Positions 8,878 through 17,258 of a stretch of 64,000 nt of DNA are shown here, in pieces. Source of the DNA: Candidatus Sumerlaeota bacterium (GTDB taxonomy: Bacteria; Sumerlaeota; Sumerlaeia; SLMS01; JAHLLQ01). How positions within the stretch are numbered: the first letter of the stretch is position 1; each line of letters begins with the position of its first letter. The notes beneath the pieces are model-generated. The model was given only the letters and a program-made list of their open reading frames with translations. It was not told where the DNA came from and did no database searches. The translations under genes were made by a program, and so were the position numbers. The DNA lies in assembly GCA_030156535.1 (NCBI GenBank), contig JASGMJ010000008.1:85943-149942 (forward strand), read 5' to 3'.

Positions 8878-10713
8878 TTACCGTAGTCCCAGGTAGATTC
8901 CGAGAATCGACATCATGGCAATGGCCACGGCGGCGTAGGATTGCACCCAGCCGCTCTGAAGTTTCGCGGTGAACGAGCCGGTCTCCACGACGCCGCGCGC
9001 CGCGCCGTCGAACGAATCGTCGAACCCTTTGTTTTCGACGGTCTGCAGCAGCCCCGCCAGCATGTCGGTCAGGCGCGCCACGACATTGGCGTAGAAGGCA
9101 TCGACGTACCACTTGTTGGTGAAGAGCGTGTGGAGGGGCTTGACGGCGGTAATGAATCCGGTGCGTGTGGCGGCGCGGCGGCCGAAGTCCCACCAGGCGA
9201 GCGCAACGCCCGCCAGCACGATGCCGATGGCCGGAAGCATCGAGGTGATGGCGTGGTGTTCGCGCTCGACGTCGAGCAGGCGGGCGAGCCAGCCGCCACC
9301 AAATCCCACGCCCGCAGCCGCCAGCGTCAGCAGCATTATCGGCGCCAGCATCGGCAGGGGAGAGTCGTTCCCGTGGCCGTGGGCGTGGGCGGGCTCTTCG
9401 GTGCGCGCGGGGAGCAGGATCAGGAAGATCATGCGGAACGTGTAGTACGCCGTGAGGAACGCGGCGGCAAACGCGCCGGCCTGGAAGATGAGAATGCCGC
9501 GATGCGAGAGCGCCGCGAAAATCTCTTCCTTGCTGAAAAAGCCCGCGAGCGGCGGAATGCCGGCGAGCGCGCCGCCACCAATGACGAGCCCCACCGTCGT
9601 CCAGCGCATTTTGCGTCCGCCACGCCGGCCGATCTCTTCCATGTCGTTCGTTTCGAGATGGTGGATGTAGGAGCCCGCGCAGAGGAAGAGCAACGCCTTG
9701 AAGAGCGCGTGCGTGATGAGATGGAAAACGCCGGCGAAGAAGCCCCCCGCAGCAAGCGCCATCAGCATAAAGCCGAGCTGGCTGATCGAGGAGTACGCGA
9801 GCACCTTCTTGATGTCGCGCTCCACCATGGCAACGGTGGACGAAAGAATGGCCGTGAACGTCGAAATGTACAGCACCGTGAGCAGCGTGGTCTCCGATGC
9901 CATGAAGAGCGGATTGAGGCGCGCGAAGAGGTAGACGCCCGCGGCGACCATCGTGGCCGAGTGGAGCAGCGCGCTGACGGGCGTGGGGCCTTCCATGGCA
10001 TCGGGCAGCCAGGTGTGCAGGGGGAACTGGGCGCTCTTGCCCATGATGCCGACGAAGATGAGGAGCATGACGATCGTCAGCATTCCCGGCGAGAGCGCGG
10101 CGCGCAGCCCCGTCTCGGGATCGAGCAGCGCGGGAATGTCGAAGATGCCGACGCTGTTCAGAATGATGAGGATGCCGATGAACAGCCCGACATCACCGAC
10201 GCGCGTCATGATGAAGGCCTTCTTCGCCGCCGCCGCGGCCGAAGGCTTCTCGTACCAGAAGCCGATCAGAAAGAAGGACGCCAGGCCGACGAGCTCCCAG
10301 AAGATGAACGCCTGGAGCAGATCGACGGAGTAGACAAACCCGAGCATCGCCCAGCCGAACAAGCCGAGCATCGCAAAGAAGCGCGTCTTCGCGGGATCGT
10401 GCGCCATGTAGCCGATCGAGTAGACCTGGATGCAGAACGTGATGACGGCGACGACGGCGCCGAAGGAAAGCGAAAGGCCGTCGTAGAGAAAACCGAACCG
10501 CAGGGCGACGTCGCCGCTCGCAAACCAGAGGAAGCGCACGGGCTCGCGCGGTCCGCCGGCGAGCAGCATCAGCGAGCCCACAACGGAGACCAGACCGCCG
10601 AGCAGCACGATCGCCTTGGCCAGGACGGGGCGCTTCATAAAGAAGAGCAACGCCACCGCGAAGGCGAGGAAGGGAGCGAAGGTTGTCGCGACTGTGATCG
10701 CCGTGGGGTTCAT
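8878..10713 (-). CDS. nuoL: NADH-quinone oxidoreductase subunit L
   Basis: 611-residue distal antiporter-like subunit of complex I. Diagnostic segments are DLLQAFIFWELVGLASFFLI (essential Glu), GKSAQFPLHTWLPDAMEGPT, and ERDIKKVLAYSSISQLGFM (channel Lys). The long C-terminal amphipathic lateral helix and last membrane segment are present as the final 100 or so residues. It overlaps nothing and follows nuoK by 9 bases. It is slightly shorter than many NuoL proteins but has the full core. It acts in the membrane arm as an ion pump module. Confidence 0.96.
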   Translation of the reverse strand: MNPTAITVATTFAPFLAFAVALLFFMKRPVLAKAIVLLGGLVSVVGSLMLLAGGPREPVRFLWFASGDVALRFGFLYDGLSLSFGAVVAVITFCIQVYSIGYMAHDPAKTRFFAMLGLFGWAMLGFVYSVDLLQAFIFWELVGLASFFLIGFWYEKPSAAAAAKKAFIMTRVGDVGLFIGILIILNSVGIFDIPALLDPETGLRAALSPGMLTIVMLLIFVGIMGKSAQFPLHTWLPDAMEGPTPVSALLHSATMVAAGVYLFARLNPLFMASETTLLTVLYISTFTAILSSTVAMVERDIKKVLAYSSISQLGFMLMALAAGGFFAGVFHLITHALFKALLFLCAGSYIHHLETNDMEEIGRRGGRKMRWTTVGLVIGGGALAGIPPLAGFFSKEEIFAALSHRGILIFQAGAFAAAFLTAYYTFRMIFLILLPARTEEPAHAHGHGNDSPLPMLAPIMLLTLAAAGVGFGGGWLARLLDVEREHHAITSMLPAIGIVLAGVALAWWDFGRRAATRTGFITAVKPLHTLFTNKWYVDAFYANVVARLTDMLAGLLQTVENKGFDDSFDGAARGVVETGSFTAKLQSGWVQSYAAVAIAMMSILGIYLGLR

Positions 10714-10722
10714 GGTTTCGGA

Positions 10723-11028
10723 TCAGCCCTTGAGTTCGCGAATCTCTTCGACAGTGATGCCGTGGTGCGCACGGTACACCACCATCAGAATCGACAGGAA
10801 GATGGAGACTTCGGCGGCGGCGAGGCCGATGATTACGAGGGCGACGATCTGGCCGACGGCCGGATCGGGCGCCACGAAACGATTGAAGGCGAGGAAGTTC
10901 AGGCTCGCCGCGCTCATCATCAGTTCGATGCCGACGAGAATCGCGATCTGATTGCGGCGCGAGAGCACCGTCGTCAGGCCCAGCGTGAAGAGCAGAAGCC
11001 CCGCGAGGAGGAACGCAGTCAGAGTCAT
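10723..11028 (-). CDS. nuoK: NADH-quinone oxidoreductase subunit K
   Basis: 101-residue, three-helix complex I subunit. It begins MTLTAFLLAGLLLFTLGL and contains the conserved RRNQIAILVGIELMMSAASL with the membrane Glu of helix 2, and a second conserved Glu in LAAAEVSIFLSI. The ATG at 11028 overlaps the nuoJ stop in a four-base ATGA arrangement, which implies translational coupling; upstream in-frame ATGs would extend it deep into nuoJ and are rejected. It ends just before nuoL. Confidence 0.95.
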   Translation of the reverse strand: MTLTAFLLAGLLLFTLGLTTVLSRRNQIAILVGIELMMSAASLNFLAFNRFVAPDPAVGQIVALVIIGLAAAEVSIFLSILMVVYRAHHGITVEEIRELKG

Positions 11029-11528
11029 TTGGCCTTGGCCTCCCGTTTGGCGACGATCACCGCCCCGATAATGGCCAGGAGCAGCACGAGCGAGAGTCCC
11101 TCGAAGACGAGGTTGTAGGTGGTCAGGAACGAGTGCCCGATGCGGTCGGGGCCCCACATTTCCGGCGGCGCCGGTTCATGCACGGCAAACGGCGTCTTCA
11201 CGATCAGGTAGCCCGTCGTGGCGAAGAACAGCAGGCCGCACAGCGCGGCGGAAAGCCACTTGAAGAGCGAGTGCTTGCGCCGCTTGGCGAGCGACACCGA
11301 GAGCATCATCGCGAAGACCATGGCGATGGAAATGCCACCGATGTAGATCAGAATCTGCATGGCGGCAACGAAGGGCGCGCCGAGGTTGAGGAACAAACCG
11401 GCGGCGCCGAGCAGGGCGACGCCGAGCCCGATGATGCAGTAGAGCACGTTGTGCGCGAAGGCGGCCATCGAGCCGCCTGTGGTGATGAGCGCCACCATCA
11501 GGAAGAGCGTGATCGTTTCGGCTGTCAT
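11025..11528 (-). CDS. nuoJ: NADH-quinone oxidoreductase subunit J
   Basis: 167-residue membrane subunit with five predicted helices. The pattern HNVLYCIIGLGVALLGAAG, then FVAAMQILIYIGGISIAMVF with its pi-bulge-type GG helix, is typical of NuoJ. A hydrophilic loop and a last helix (LVLLLAIIGAVIVAKREAK) follow. It lies 45 bases after nuoI and overlaps nuoK by four bases. It links the quinone site region to the antiporter-like subunits in the membrane arm. Confidence 0.94.
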   Translation of the reverse strand: MTAETITLFLMVALITTGGSMAAFAHNVLYCIIGLGVALLGAAGLFLNLGAPFVAAMQILIYIGGISIAMVFAMMLSVSLAKRRKHSLFKWLSAALCGLLFFATTGYLIVKTPFAVHEPAPPEMWGPDRIGHSFLTTYNLVFEGLSLVLLLAIIGAVIVAKREAKAK

Positions 11529-11573
11529 GGACCTGCGGCCGGATGCTTTCGGCCTTTCTCCCTTCCGCGATGC

Positions 11574-12125
11574 CTATTCTGCCTTGGCTTCCTTGCGTGC
11601 CTTGGCCTCGGCGTCGGCTTTGCGTTTCGCCTCGCGTTCGGCTTTCTTCTTCCGGTTGATCTCGCGCAGTGTTTCGACGGCCTCTTCCTCGGATTCGCGG
11701 TAATCGGCGAGAAGGTCGAAGAAGAAGTCCGCGCGGCTGTAGCCCGCCTTGTCGTAGATCTTGGTGTAGCCGAGGGTCTGCGTCGGGCAGACGTCGAGGC
11801 ACAGGCCGCACTCGCTGCAAAGCGCGTAGTTCAGGTCGAACTTCTCGGGGCGCTTCATGGCCAGCCCTTCGGGGCGGTAGCCGGTGATGGAAATGCAGTT
11901 CGACGGGCAGATCTTTTCGCACTGAAGACAGGCGATGCAGTTGTGCGAGCCACCGACCTCTTCCTTCTCGATGAGGCGGATGGCGTTGCGTTGCAGGGCG
12001 GAAATGGGGGCGCGCTCGGCAGGGTACTCGACGGTGGCCGGGGGGGTCTTGAGATGCCTGAACGTCACGCTCATGCTCTGGAGCAGGGAGTACGCGCCCT
12101 TTGCGATTTCACGGAAAACACCCAT
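11574..12125 (-). CDS. nuoI: NADH-quinone oxidoreductase subunit I, with Lys/Ala-rich tail
   Basis: 183-residue peripheral-arm subunit that carries iron-sulfur clusters N6a and N6b. Two ferredoxin motifs are visible: CIACLQCEKICP and CSECGLCLDVCP. It begins MGVFREIAKGAYSLLQ, directing membrane association next to NuoH. After the usual core ending near DFFFDLLADYRESEEE, the protein carries an extra run of about 38 residues that is almost entirely Lys, Arg, Glu and Ala, predicted helical or coiled and not part of the standard subunit. The start at 12125 was chosen because it gives the normal N-terminus; in-frame ATGs far upstream lie inside nuoH. Confidence 0.95.
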   Translation of the reverse strand: MGVFREIAKGAYSLLQSMSVTFRHLKTPPATVEYPAERAPISALQRNAIRLIEKEEVGGSHNCIACLQCEKICPSNCISITGYRPEGLAMKRPEKFDLNYALCSECGLCLDVCPTQTLGYTKIYDKAGYSRADFFFDLLADYRESEEEAVETLREINRKKKAEREAKRKADAEAKARKEAKAE

Positions 12126-12136
12126 GGCGCGCCCTT

Positions 12137-13117
12137 TCACAAGAGTTTCTGCACGACGGCAGTGACGAACAGGTTGGCAATCGCGATCGGCGTCAGCACC
12201 AGCCACGAGAACGAGAGCAACTGGTCGAAGCGAATTCGCGGGAACGTCCACCGAAACCACATCATGACGAAGATCAGGCCATAGACCTTGAGGAAGAACC
12301 AGACGAAGCCCGGCAGAAACGGCCCGCGCCAGCCGCCCAGGAACAACACCGTGGCCAGCGAGCATGCGATGATCATGTTCGAGTATTCCGCGAAGAAGAA
12401 CAGGCCGAAGCGCATCCCGGAGTACTCGGTGTGGAATCCGCCGACGAGTTCGGACTCCGCCTCGGGAATGTCGAACGGCGCGCGGTTCGTCTCGGCCGTT
12501 GCGGAAATCAGAAAGACCACCGCCGCCACGGGTTGGAGCACGATGTACCACACCGGTGTCTGCTTCGCGACGATCTGGTAGAGGCTCAGCTCCCGCGCCA
12601 TCAGGACGACGGCGAGGGCCGAGAGGATCAGCGGGATTTCGTACGCGATGTTCTGCGAGACGGAACGCACCGCGCCCATCAGCGAGTACTTGTTGTTCGA
12701 GCCCCACCCGGCCGAGAAAATGCCGATGACGCTGAGACCGCTGAAGGCCAGCAGCATGACCAGCGCGATGTCGTAGTCATGGAAGACCCACGACTCGGAA
12801 ATCGGAATGAGCGAGCAGAGCGCGAGGATCGGCGCGAAGACGAGCACGGGCGCGGCGAGGAACAGGCCGCGGCTGACGTGGGTCGGCGTGATCAGCTCCT
12901 TGCCGAAGAGCTTGCCCATGTCGAAGACGCTCTGGAGAAGGCCGAACGCGCCGCGCTCGGTCGGCCCCAGACGGAGCTGCATCCGCGCGCTGACCTTGCG
13001 CTCCATCCAGATGATCATCAGGGCGTTGACCGTGAGATAGCCCATGATGGCCACAACGGCGGCGCCGATGGCGAGGTAGGGGTTGCCGAAAATCTCGGTG
13101 AAGTTGCGCGGCGTCAC
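12137..13117 (-). CDS. nuoH: NADH-quinone oxidoreductase subunit H
   Basis: 326-residue membrane subunit that forms much of the quinone-binding chamber and the first proton channel. Diagnostic segments are MERKVSARMQLRLGPTERG, WGSNNKYSLMGAVRSVSQNI, AYEIPLILS, and NRAPFDIPEAESELVGGFHT followed by EYSGMRFGLFFFAEY. The predicted start is a GTG at 13117 whose G is shared with the nuoD TAG stop, so the two genes overlap by one base. Size and motifs are fully canonical. Confidence 0.96.
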   Translation of the reverse strand: MTPRNFTEIFGNPYLAIGAAVVAIMGYLTVNALMIIWMERKVSARMQLRLGPTERGAFGLLQSVFDMGKLFGKELITPTHVSRGLFLAAPVLVFAPILALCSLIPISESWVFHDYDIALVMLLAFSGLSVIGIFSAGWGSNNKYSLMGAVRSVSQNIAYEIPLILSALAVVLMARELSLYQIVAKQTPVWYIVLQPVAAVVFLISATAETNRAPFDIPEAESELVGGFHTEYSGMRFGLFFFAEYSNMIIACSLATVLFLGGWRGPFLPGFVWFFLKVYGLIFVMMWFRWTFPRIRFDQLLSFSWLVLTPIAIANLFVTAVVQKLL

Positions 13118-14244
13118 TAGCGGTCGATCTCCGGCAGAACGATATCGATGCTTCCCAGAATGGCAACGGTGTCGGCCATCAGTGTTCCGGGCAGAACCGT
13201 GCGCATCGTGGCGAGGTTCGCGAACGACGGCGTCCGCAGGTGAATGCGGTAGGGGATTTCGGTGCCGTCGCTGACGATGAACATGCCGAAGTGCCCGCGT
13301 GCGGACTCCACGGCGAAGTAGTACTCACCCTTGGGCGGGGCGATCTTGCGGGGGACTTTCTTGGCAATGATGTCGCCATCGGGGAGTGCGGAGAGCGCCT
13401 GCTCGACGATGCGGACGCTCTGCTCCATTTCCTCGATGCGGACCATGTAGCGGTCGAAGCAGTCGCTATTCTCACGGGTGGGAATGTCGAAGTCGAATTT
13501 CGAGTAGATGCCGTAGGGCTCGTCGCGGCGCACGTCGTGCGGCTTGCCCATGGCGCGGAGGGTGGGCCCGGTGAGGGCAAAATCGTTTGCGAGCTCGGGC
13601 CCGATGACGCCGACGCCGACGGTGCGCTTGCGGAAGATGACGTTGTTGGTGACGAGTTTGTGGTACTCGCGAATGCGTTCGGGGAAACTCTTGCAGAAGG
13701 CGGCGACGCCTTCGAGGAACTCGTCGGTGACGTCGTTGACGAGGCCGCCGAAACGTCCATAGCAGTATGTGAGACGGGAGCCGGAAACGAGGTCGAGGAG
13801 ATCGAGGATTTTCTCGCGGTCGTCGAAACAATAGAGGAACGGCGTCACGCCGCCGAGGTCGAGCAGATAGGTTCCGAACCAGAGCAGGTGGCTGGAGATG
13901 CGGTTGAGCTCGCAACAGATGACGCGGATGTACTCGGCGCGCTCGGGGACTTCCAGGCCGATGGCCTTCTCGATGGCCTGGCAGTAGCCGATGTTATAGA
14001 TCATGCCCGAGAGGTAGTCCACCCGGCTGGGGTTGGGGAGAAACTGGATGTAGTTGCGGTTCTCCGCCATTTTCTCGTGGGCGCGGTGCGAGTAGCCGAT
14101 GATCGGCTTGGCGGCCAGGATCGTCTCGCCCTTCAGGTGCAGGCGCAGGCGCAGCACGCCGTGGGTGGACGGGTGCTGGGGCCCCATGTTGAGGTAGAAT
14201 GTGTCGCGATCCTCGTCGTCGGCCACATGGATGAACTCAGCCAT
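13117..14244 (-). CDS. nuoD: NADH-quinone oxidoreductase subunit D
   Basis: 375-residue 49-kDa-type subunit, homologous to the large subunit of NiFe hydrogenases, forming the quinone site with NuoB. It contains MGPQHPSTHGVLRLRL (quinone-site loop with His), RIICCEL-like RVICCELNRISSHLLWFG, and the C-terminal VLPEIDR. It is separate from NuoC (no CD fusion). The start overlaps the end of nuoC by eight bases. Length and motifs are canonical. Confidence 0.96.
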   Translation of the reverse strand: MAEFIHVADDEDRDTFYLNMGPQHPSTHGVLRLRLHLKGETILAAKPIIGYSHRAHEKMAENRNYIQFLPNPSRVDYLSGMIYNIGYCQAIEKAIGLEVPERAEYIRVICCELNRISSHLLWFGTYLLDLGGVTPFLYCFDDREKILDLLDLVSGSRLTYCYGRFGGLVNDVTDEFLEGVAAFCKSFPERIREYHKLVTNNVIFRKRTVGVGVIGPELANDFALTGPTLRAMGKPHDVRRDEPYGIYSKFDFDIPTRENSDCFDRYMVRIEEMEQSVRIVEQALSALPDGDIIAKKVPRKIAPPKGEYYFAVESARGHFGMFIVSDGTEIPYRIHLRTPSFANLATMRTVLPGTLMADTVAILGSIDIVLPEIDR

Positions 14245-14713
14245 TGGAAGCCTCCGGCGCCGCAGGCTCGGCTGCGCTGAAATCCTTGAGCAGCGGGTGG
14301 TAGTCGGCGCCCTCCTCGGTCAGGATCCGCGTCAGGTTGGGGTGGCCTTCGAAGGTGACGCCGAGCATGTCGAACGCCTCGCGCTCGTACCAGTTCGCAG
14401 CCTGGAAGATGCTGGCGATGCTGGGAGCGGCTTGCCCGGCGGGCAGGACGGCGCGGACGCGATGGCGGTCGGGCGCGCCCATGCGGTTGAACTGATAGAC
14501 CAGGTGCATGGCCTGCTCGGTGGCACGCATGTCGAGCGCCGTGAGCATCTCCAGATAATAGCCTGCCTGGGCAAACACCTCGGCCACCGGCGGGATGGTC
14601 TCCAGCGCGACGGTGTGGATGAAGTGGCAGCCGGTGGTGCCATAGGCGGACTCGGCGGTTTCAACCGATTCCAGGCGCGCCAGTGCTTGTGCGACTGCGT
14701 TCGGTTCAGCCAT
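14237..14713 (-). CDS. nuoC: NADH-quinone oxidoreductase subunit C
   Basis: 158-residue 30-kDa-type subunit of the peripheral arm. The C-terminal signature [20 protein letters not shown] followed by [19 protein letters not shown] matches the NuoC hallmark (WxERExxDMxGxxFxGHP then a PLxKDF ending). The usual EGFPLRKDYP is changed to DYHPLLKDF. It overlaps nuoB upstream and nuoD downstream by eight bases each. Length is a little short compared with many homologues, with a reduced N-terminal region. Confidence 0.92.
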   Translation of the reverse strand: MAEPNAVAQALARLESVETAESAYGTTGCHFIHTVALETIPPVAEVFAQAGYYLEMLTALDMRATEQAMHLVYQFNRMGAPDRHRVRAVLPAGQAAPSIASIFQAANWYEREAFDMLGVTFEGHPNLTRILTEEGADYHPLLKDFSAAEPAAPEASNG

Positions 14714-15236
14714 TGAACTTCTTGCCTGCCTTGATCTTCTGCTCGAGCATCAGGAGCCCGGCGATCAGCGCCTCGGGGCGCGGGGGACAGCCGGGGATGT
14801 AGATGTCCACGGGGATGATCTTGTCCGCACCCTCGATGATGGCGTACTGGCCGGGGTACTTGAACGGGCCGCCGTCGATCGTGCAGCCCCCCATCGCAAT
14901 CGCCCATTTGGGCGACGGCATCTGGTCCCACAGGGCCTTCACGACGGGCCCCATCTTGCGCGAAATCGTGCCTGCCAGAATCATGACGTCGGCCTGACGG
15001 GCGCTGGGGCGGAAAACGCCCGAGCCAAAGCGGTCCATGTCGAAACGCGACGCGCCGGCGGCCATCATTTCGATCGCGCAGCACGCCAGCCCGAACGTCA
15101 GCGGCCAGAGCGAGCGCGCCCGCGCGTGATTCAGCAGGTTCTCCAACACGTCCAGATGGACGAGCGGACCCACCTGGGCCAGCAGTTCCTCCTGCGTCGC
15201 CGAGGGAGAGGGGGGAGAAGGGGCGCCTTCCGTCAT
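14706..15236 (-). CDS. nuoB: NADH-quinone oxidoreductase subunit B
   Basis: 176-residue subunit that holds cluster N2, the last electron carrier before quinone. Ligand Cys residues are visible in [15 protein letters not shown], the [10 protein letters not shown] segment and [10 protein letters not shown]. The N-terminal 40 residues form a less conserved extension rich in Ser, Pro and Gln. The start at 15236 overlaps the nuoA stop by four bases (ATGA), indicating coupled translation; the upstream in-frame ATG at 15392 would sit inside nuoA and is rejected. Confidence 0.96.
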   Translation of the reverse strand: MTEGAPSPPSPSATQEELLAQVGPLVHLDVLENLLNHARARSLWPLTFGLACCAIEMMAAGASRFDMDRFGSGVFRPSARQADVMILAGTISRKMGPVVKALWDQMPSPKWAIAMGGCTIDGGPFKYPGQYAIIEGADKIIPVDIYIPGCPPRPEALIAGLLMLEQKIKAGKKFNG

Positions 15237-15667
15237 GATTCGCTCCGGGGCGAGGGCGTTTCCGTCCCGTTGGCACCAAGGGTGTAGGGGAGGCGGATGG
15301 CTTCCGGCCGGAAGACACCCTTGTGCCAGGCATACAGGATGCCGAGCGAGAGGATGCCGACGAAGAGGCTGACCTCCACGAGGTCGCGCCACGCGTAGGT
15401 GCCATCGTCGTACACAAGGACAACGGGCAACAGGTAGAGCACGTCGACTTCAAAAGCCACGAAGATGAGGGCGAACAGATAGAACGAGATGCCGAAGCGC
15501 ACCCAGGCGCTGCCGATCGTATCCATCCCGCATTCGTAGGTTTCGCCGGTTTTCAGCCCCCGGCTGCGCGGGGAAATCAGCAACGGAATGATGACCGGCG
15601 CGAGCCCCATGAGGAGGCCGACGGCCAGCAACGCTCCGAAAAACCCGTATTCCGCGAATGAACTCAT
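15233..15667 (-). CDS. nuoA: NADH-quinone oxidoreductase subunit A
   Basis: 144-residue, three-helix complex I subunit; first gene of the operon. The diagnostic sequence is [20 protein letters not shown] (quinone-site loop with the conserved Cys) followed by [17 protein letters not shown] with two membrane acidic residues. The ATG at 15667 has AGGAG five bases upstream. An open frame continues much further upstream but is low-complexity and belongs to an intergenic repeat. Promoters for the eleven-gene operon should lie in the 454-base gap beyond this start. Confidence 0.95.
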   Translation of the reverse strand: MSSFAEYGFFGALLAVGLLMGLAPVIIPLLISPRSRGLKTGETYECGMDTIGSAWVRFGISFYLFALIFVAFEVDVLYLLPVVLVYDDGTYAWRDLVEVSLFVGILSLGILYAWHKGVFRPEAIRLPYTLGANGTETPSPRSES

Positions 15668-16121
15668 GGTGCTCCTGCTCCCTGCCGGCGCGGCGCGCCG
15701 ACCGGATCGGCCGCCCCGGCGGGCAGCCTGAAAGGGAGTGTTCGACCGGGAGGCCGCGAGGTCAAGCATGGAATACCGATGCCACATGCCCAAATTATCC
15801 GGTTTTGGCATTGAGGGGCGGAATTTCGAGTGCAAATGGTGCGGCCAAGGTGGCCAACCAACGTGGCTTGGATGACAGGGCCCAGCCAGCCACAGCCTTG
15901 TCGGCGGCTGGCCCAAGCTGGGCAAACTCGCCCCCCTTGCCGCACCCCTTCGGGTCCTCGCTGTTCCTTTCGGTCCCTCCTGTCCCTTTCGTCCCTTGCC
16001 GCCTTCCCCGCCTTCCTCCCCAACGGCGCCCTTGCTCTTCTGCTCCGTTGTGGCGAGAGAGTAGGGCGAACGGCGCGGCGGACGGGAGGGCATTCCGGGT
16101 CCGCGCGCCTCCGGAGGACGC
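15668..16121. other. Non-coding gap with divergent promoters and a dispersed repeat
   Basis: This 454-base gap lies between the divergent nuoA and adaptor-protein genes, so it must hold both promoters; no confident -35/-10 pair was found. Its centre (15851-16001) is a repeat also seen at 23942-24056. The segment is strongly pyrimidine-rich on the plus strand from about 15950 on. GGAGGACGC immediately precedes the adaptor gene ATG at 16122. Confidence 0.6.
15851..16001 (+). repeat. Dispersed intergenic repeat, copy A
   Basis: It shares an ordered set of blocks with 23942-24056: CCAACGTGGCTTGG, GGCTGGCCCAAGCTGGGCAA, CTTGCCGCACCCCTTCGGG, then TTCGGTCCCT and GTCCCTTGCCG. Copy A has about 30 extra bases after the first block, containing a GCCAGCC/GGCTGGC inverted pair. 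Non-coding; function unknown. Only two copies are in this window. Confidence 0.6.
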
Positions 16122-17258
16122 ATGGTTTTCCCCAGGAAGTTTGCGACGGCGGCGCTTGTCGGCGTGCTGATGCTGACGAGCGGTTGCCGCAACGAGGACG
16201 GCCCGCTGGTGGCGAGCGGGCGCGTGGAGGTGGACCGCATTCACGCGGGGTCGAAGATCGTGGGGCGGGTGTGGAAGGTGAACTTCGAGGAGGGCGACCG
16301 GGTGCCCGCGGGCGAGGCGGTCGTCGTGCTGGAGCAAACCGAGATCCGGGCCCAGTTGGCGCAGGCGGAGGCCACCCTCGCGCAGGCGACCGCGCAGCTC
16401 GACCTGTTGCTGGCCGGGACGCGGGCGGAGGACATCCGCAGCATGGAGGCGATCGTGGCGGCGCGGCGCGCGGAGCTGGAGCTGCGCGAGCAGGGATTCC
16501 GCGAGGAGGAAATCCGCGAGGCCGAGGCGCAGGCGGCATCGGCGCGCAGTGCCCTGGAGCTGGCGCGCAAGGAGTCCGAGCGCGCCCACTCGCTGGTGAA
16601 GACAGGGGCGGCGACCCAGCAGGACGTGGATGCGCGCGAGTCGGCCGTGGAGACGGCGCAGGCGAGTCTGGACGTGGCGTTGCAGCGCGTGGCGCTGCGC
16701 CGCAGCGGGTCGCGCCCGCAGGAGATCGCGATGGCGCGCGCACAACTGGAGCAGGCCGAGGCCGACCTGGAGCGTTTGCGCAACGGCCCGCGCCCGCAGG
16801 AGATCGCGGCGGCGCAGGCGGCCGTCTCGGCGGCGAAGGCAGCGGCCGAGCGTATTCAGGCCCAGCTTGAGGAGACGCTGATTCTGTCGCCCGTGGACAC
16901 CGTGGTGGAGACGCTGGACCTGGAACCGGGCGACCTGGTGAAGGCGGGGCAGACCGTGGCGGTGCTGGACCTGCATCGCAGCCCGTGGGTGCGGTGCTAC
17001 CTGCCGGAGAACCGCTTGGGGATGGCGCGCGTGGGCACGGCGGTGGAGGTGACGGTGGACTCGTATCCCGGGCGGCAGTTCGAGGGCACGATCCGCCACA
17101 TCGCCGGCGAGGCGGAGTTCACGCCGCGCAACGTGCAGACCACCGAGAAGCGCGCGGAACTCGTCTTCGAGGTGAAGGTCGATGTCGAGGACGCCGGGGG
17201 AGACCTGCGGGCGGGAATGTACGCGGACGTTTCCTTTGGAACGCCGGAGGGGAAATGA
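16122..17258 (+). CDS. HlyD/YbhG-type lipoprotein adaptor of an ABC exporter
   Basis: 378-residue periplasmic adaptor (membrane fusion protein). The N-terminus is a lipoprotein signal ending LMLTSGC, so Cys22 is probably lipidated. A biotinyl-lipoyl-like half (ASGRVEVDRIHAGSKIVGRV, GDRVPAGEAVVVLEQ) flanks a long alpha-helical coiled-coil hairpin at about residues 70-235, rich in Ala, Glu and Arg and containing internally repeated GSRPQEIAMARAQLEQAEA-like and GPRPQEIAAAQAAVSAAKA-like heptad blocks. A second barrel domain follows (ILSPVDTVVETLDLEPGD). GGAGG precedes the ATG. The stop overlaps the ATPase gene start (ATGA). It forms a YbhGFSR-like exporter with the next two genes; cargo unknown. 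Confidence 0.9.
   Translation: MVFPRKFATAALVGVLMLTSGCRNEDGPLVASGRVEVDRIHAGSKIVGRVWKVNFEEGDRVPAGEAVVVLEQTEIRAQLAQAEATLAQATAQLDLLLAGTRAEDIRSMEAIVAARRAELELREQGFREEEIREAEAQAASARSALELARKESERAHSLVKTGAATQQDVDARESAVETAQASLDVALQRVALRRSGSRPQEIAMARAQLEQAEADLERLRNGPRPQEIAAAQAAVSAAKAAAERIQAQLEETLILSPVDTVVETLDLEPGDLVKAGQTVAVLDLHRSPWVRCYLPENRLGMARVGTAVEVTVDSYPGRQFEGTIRHIAGEAEFTPRNVQTTEKRAELVFEVKVDVEDAGGDLRAGMYADVSFGTPEGK

Noticed and set aside
6343..8886. Long open frame antisense to nuoN and nuoM
   Set aside because: It is a shadow of the high-G+C coding strand; its translation is low-complexity charged sequence with no family resemblance.
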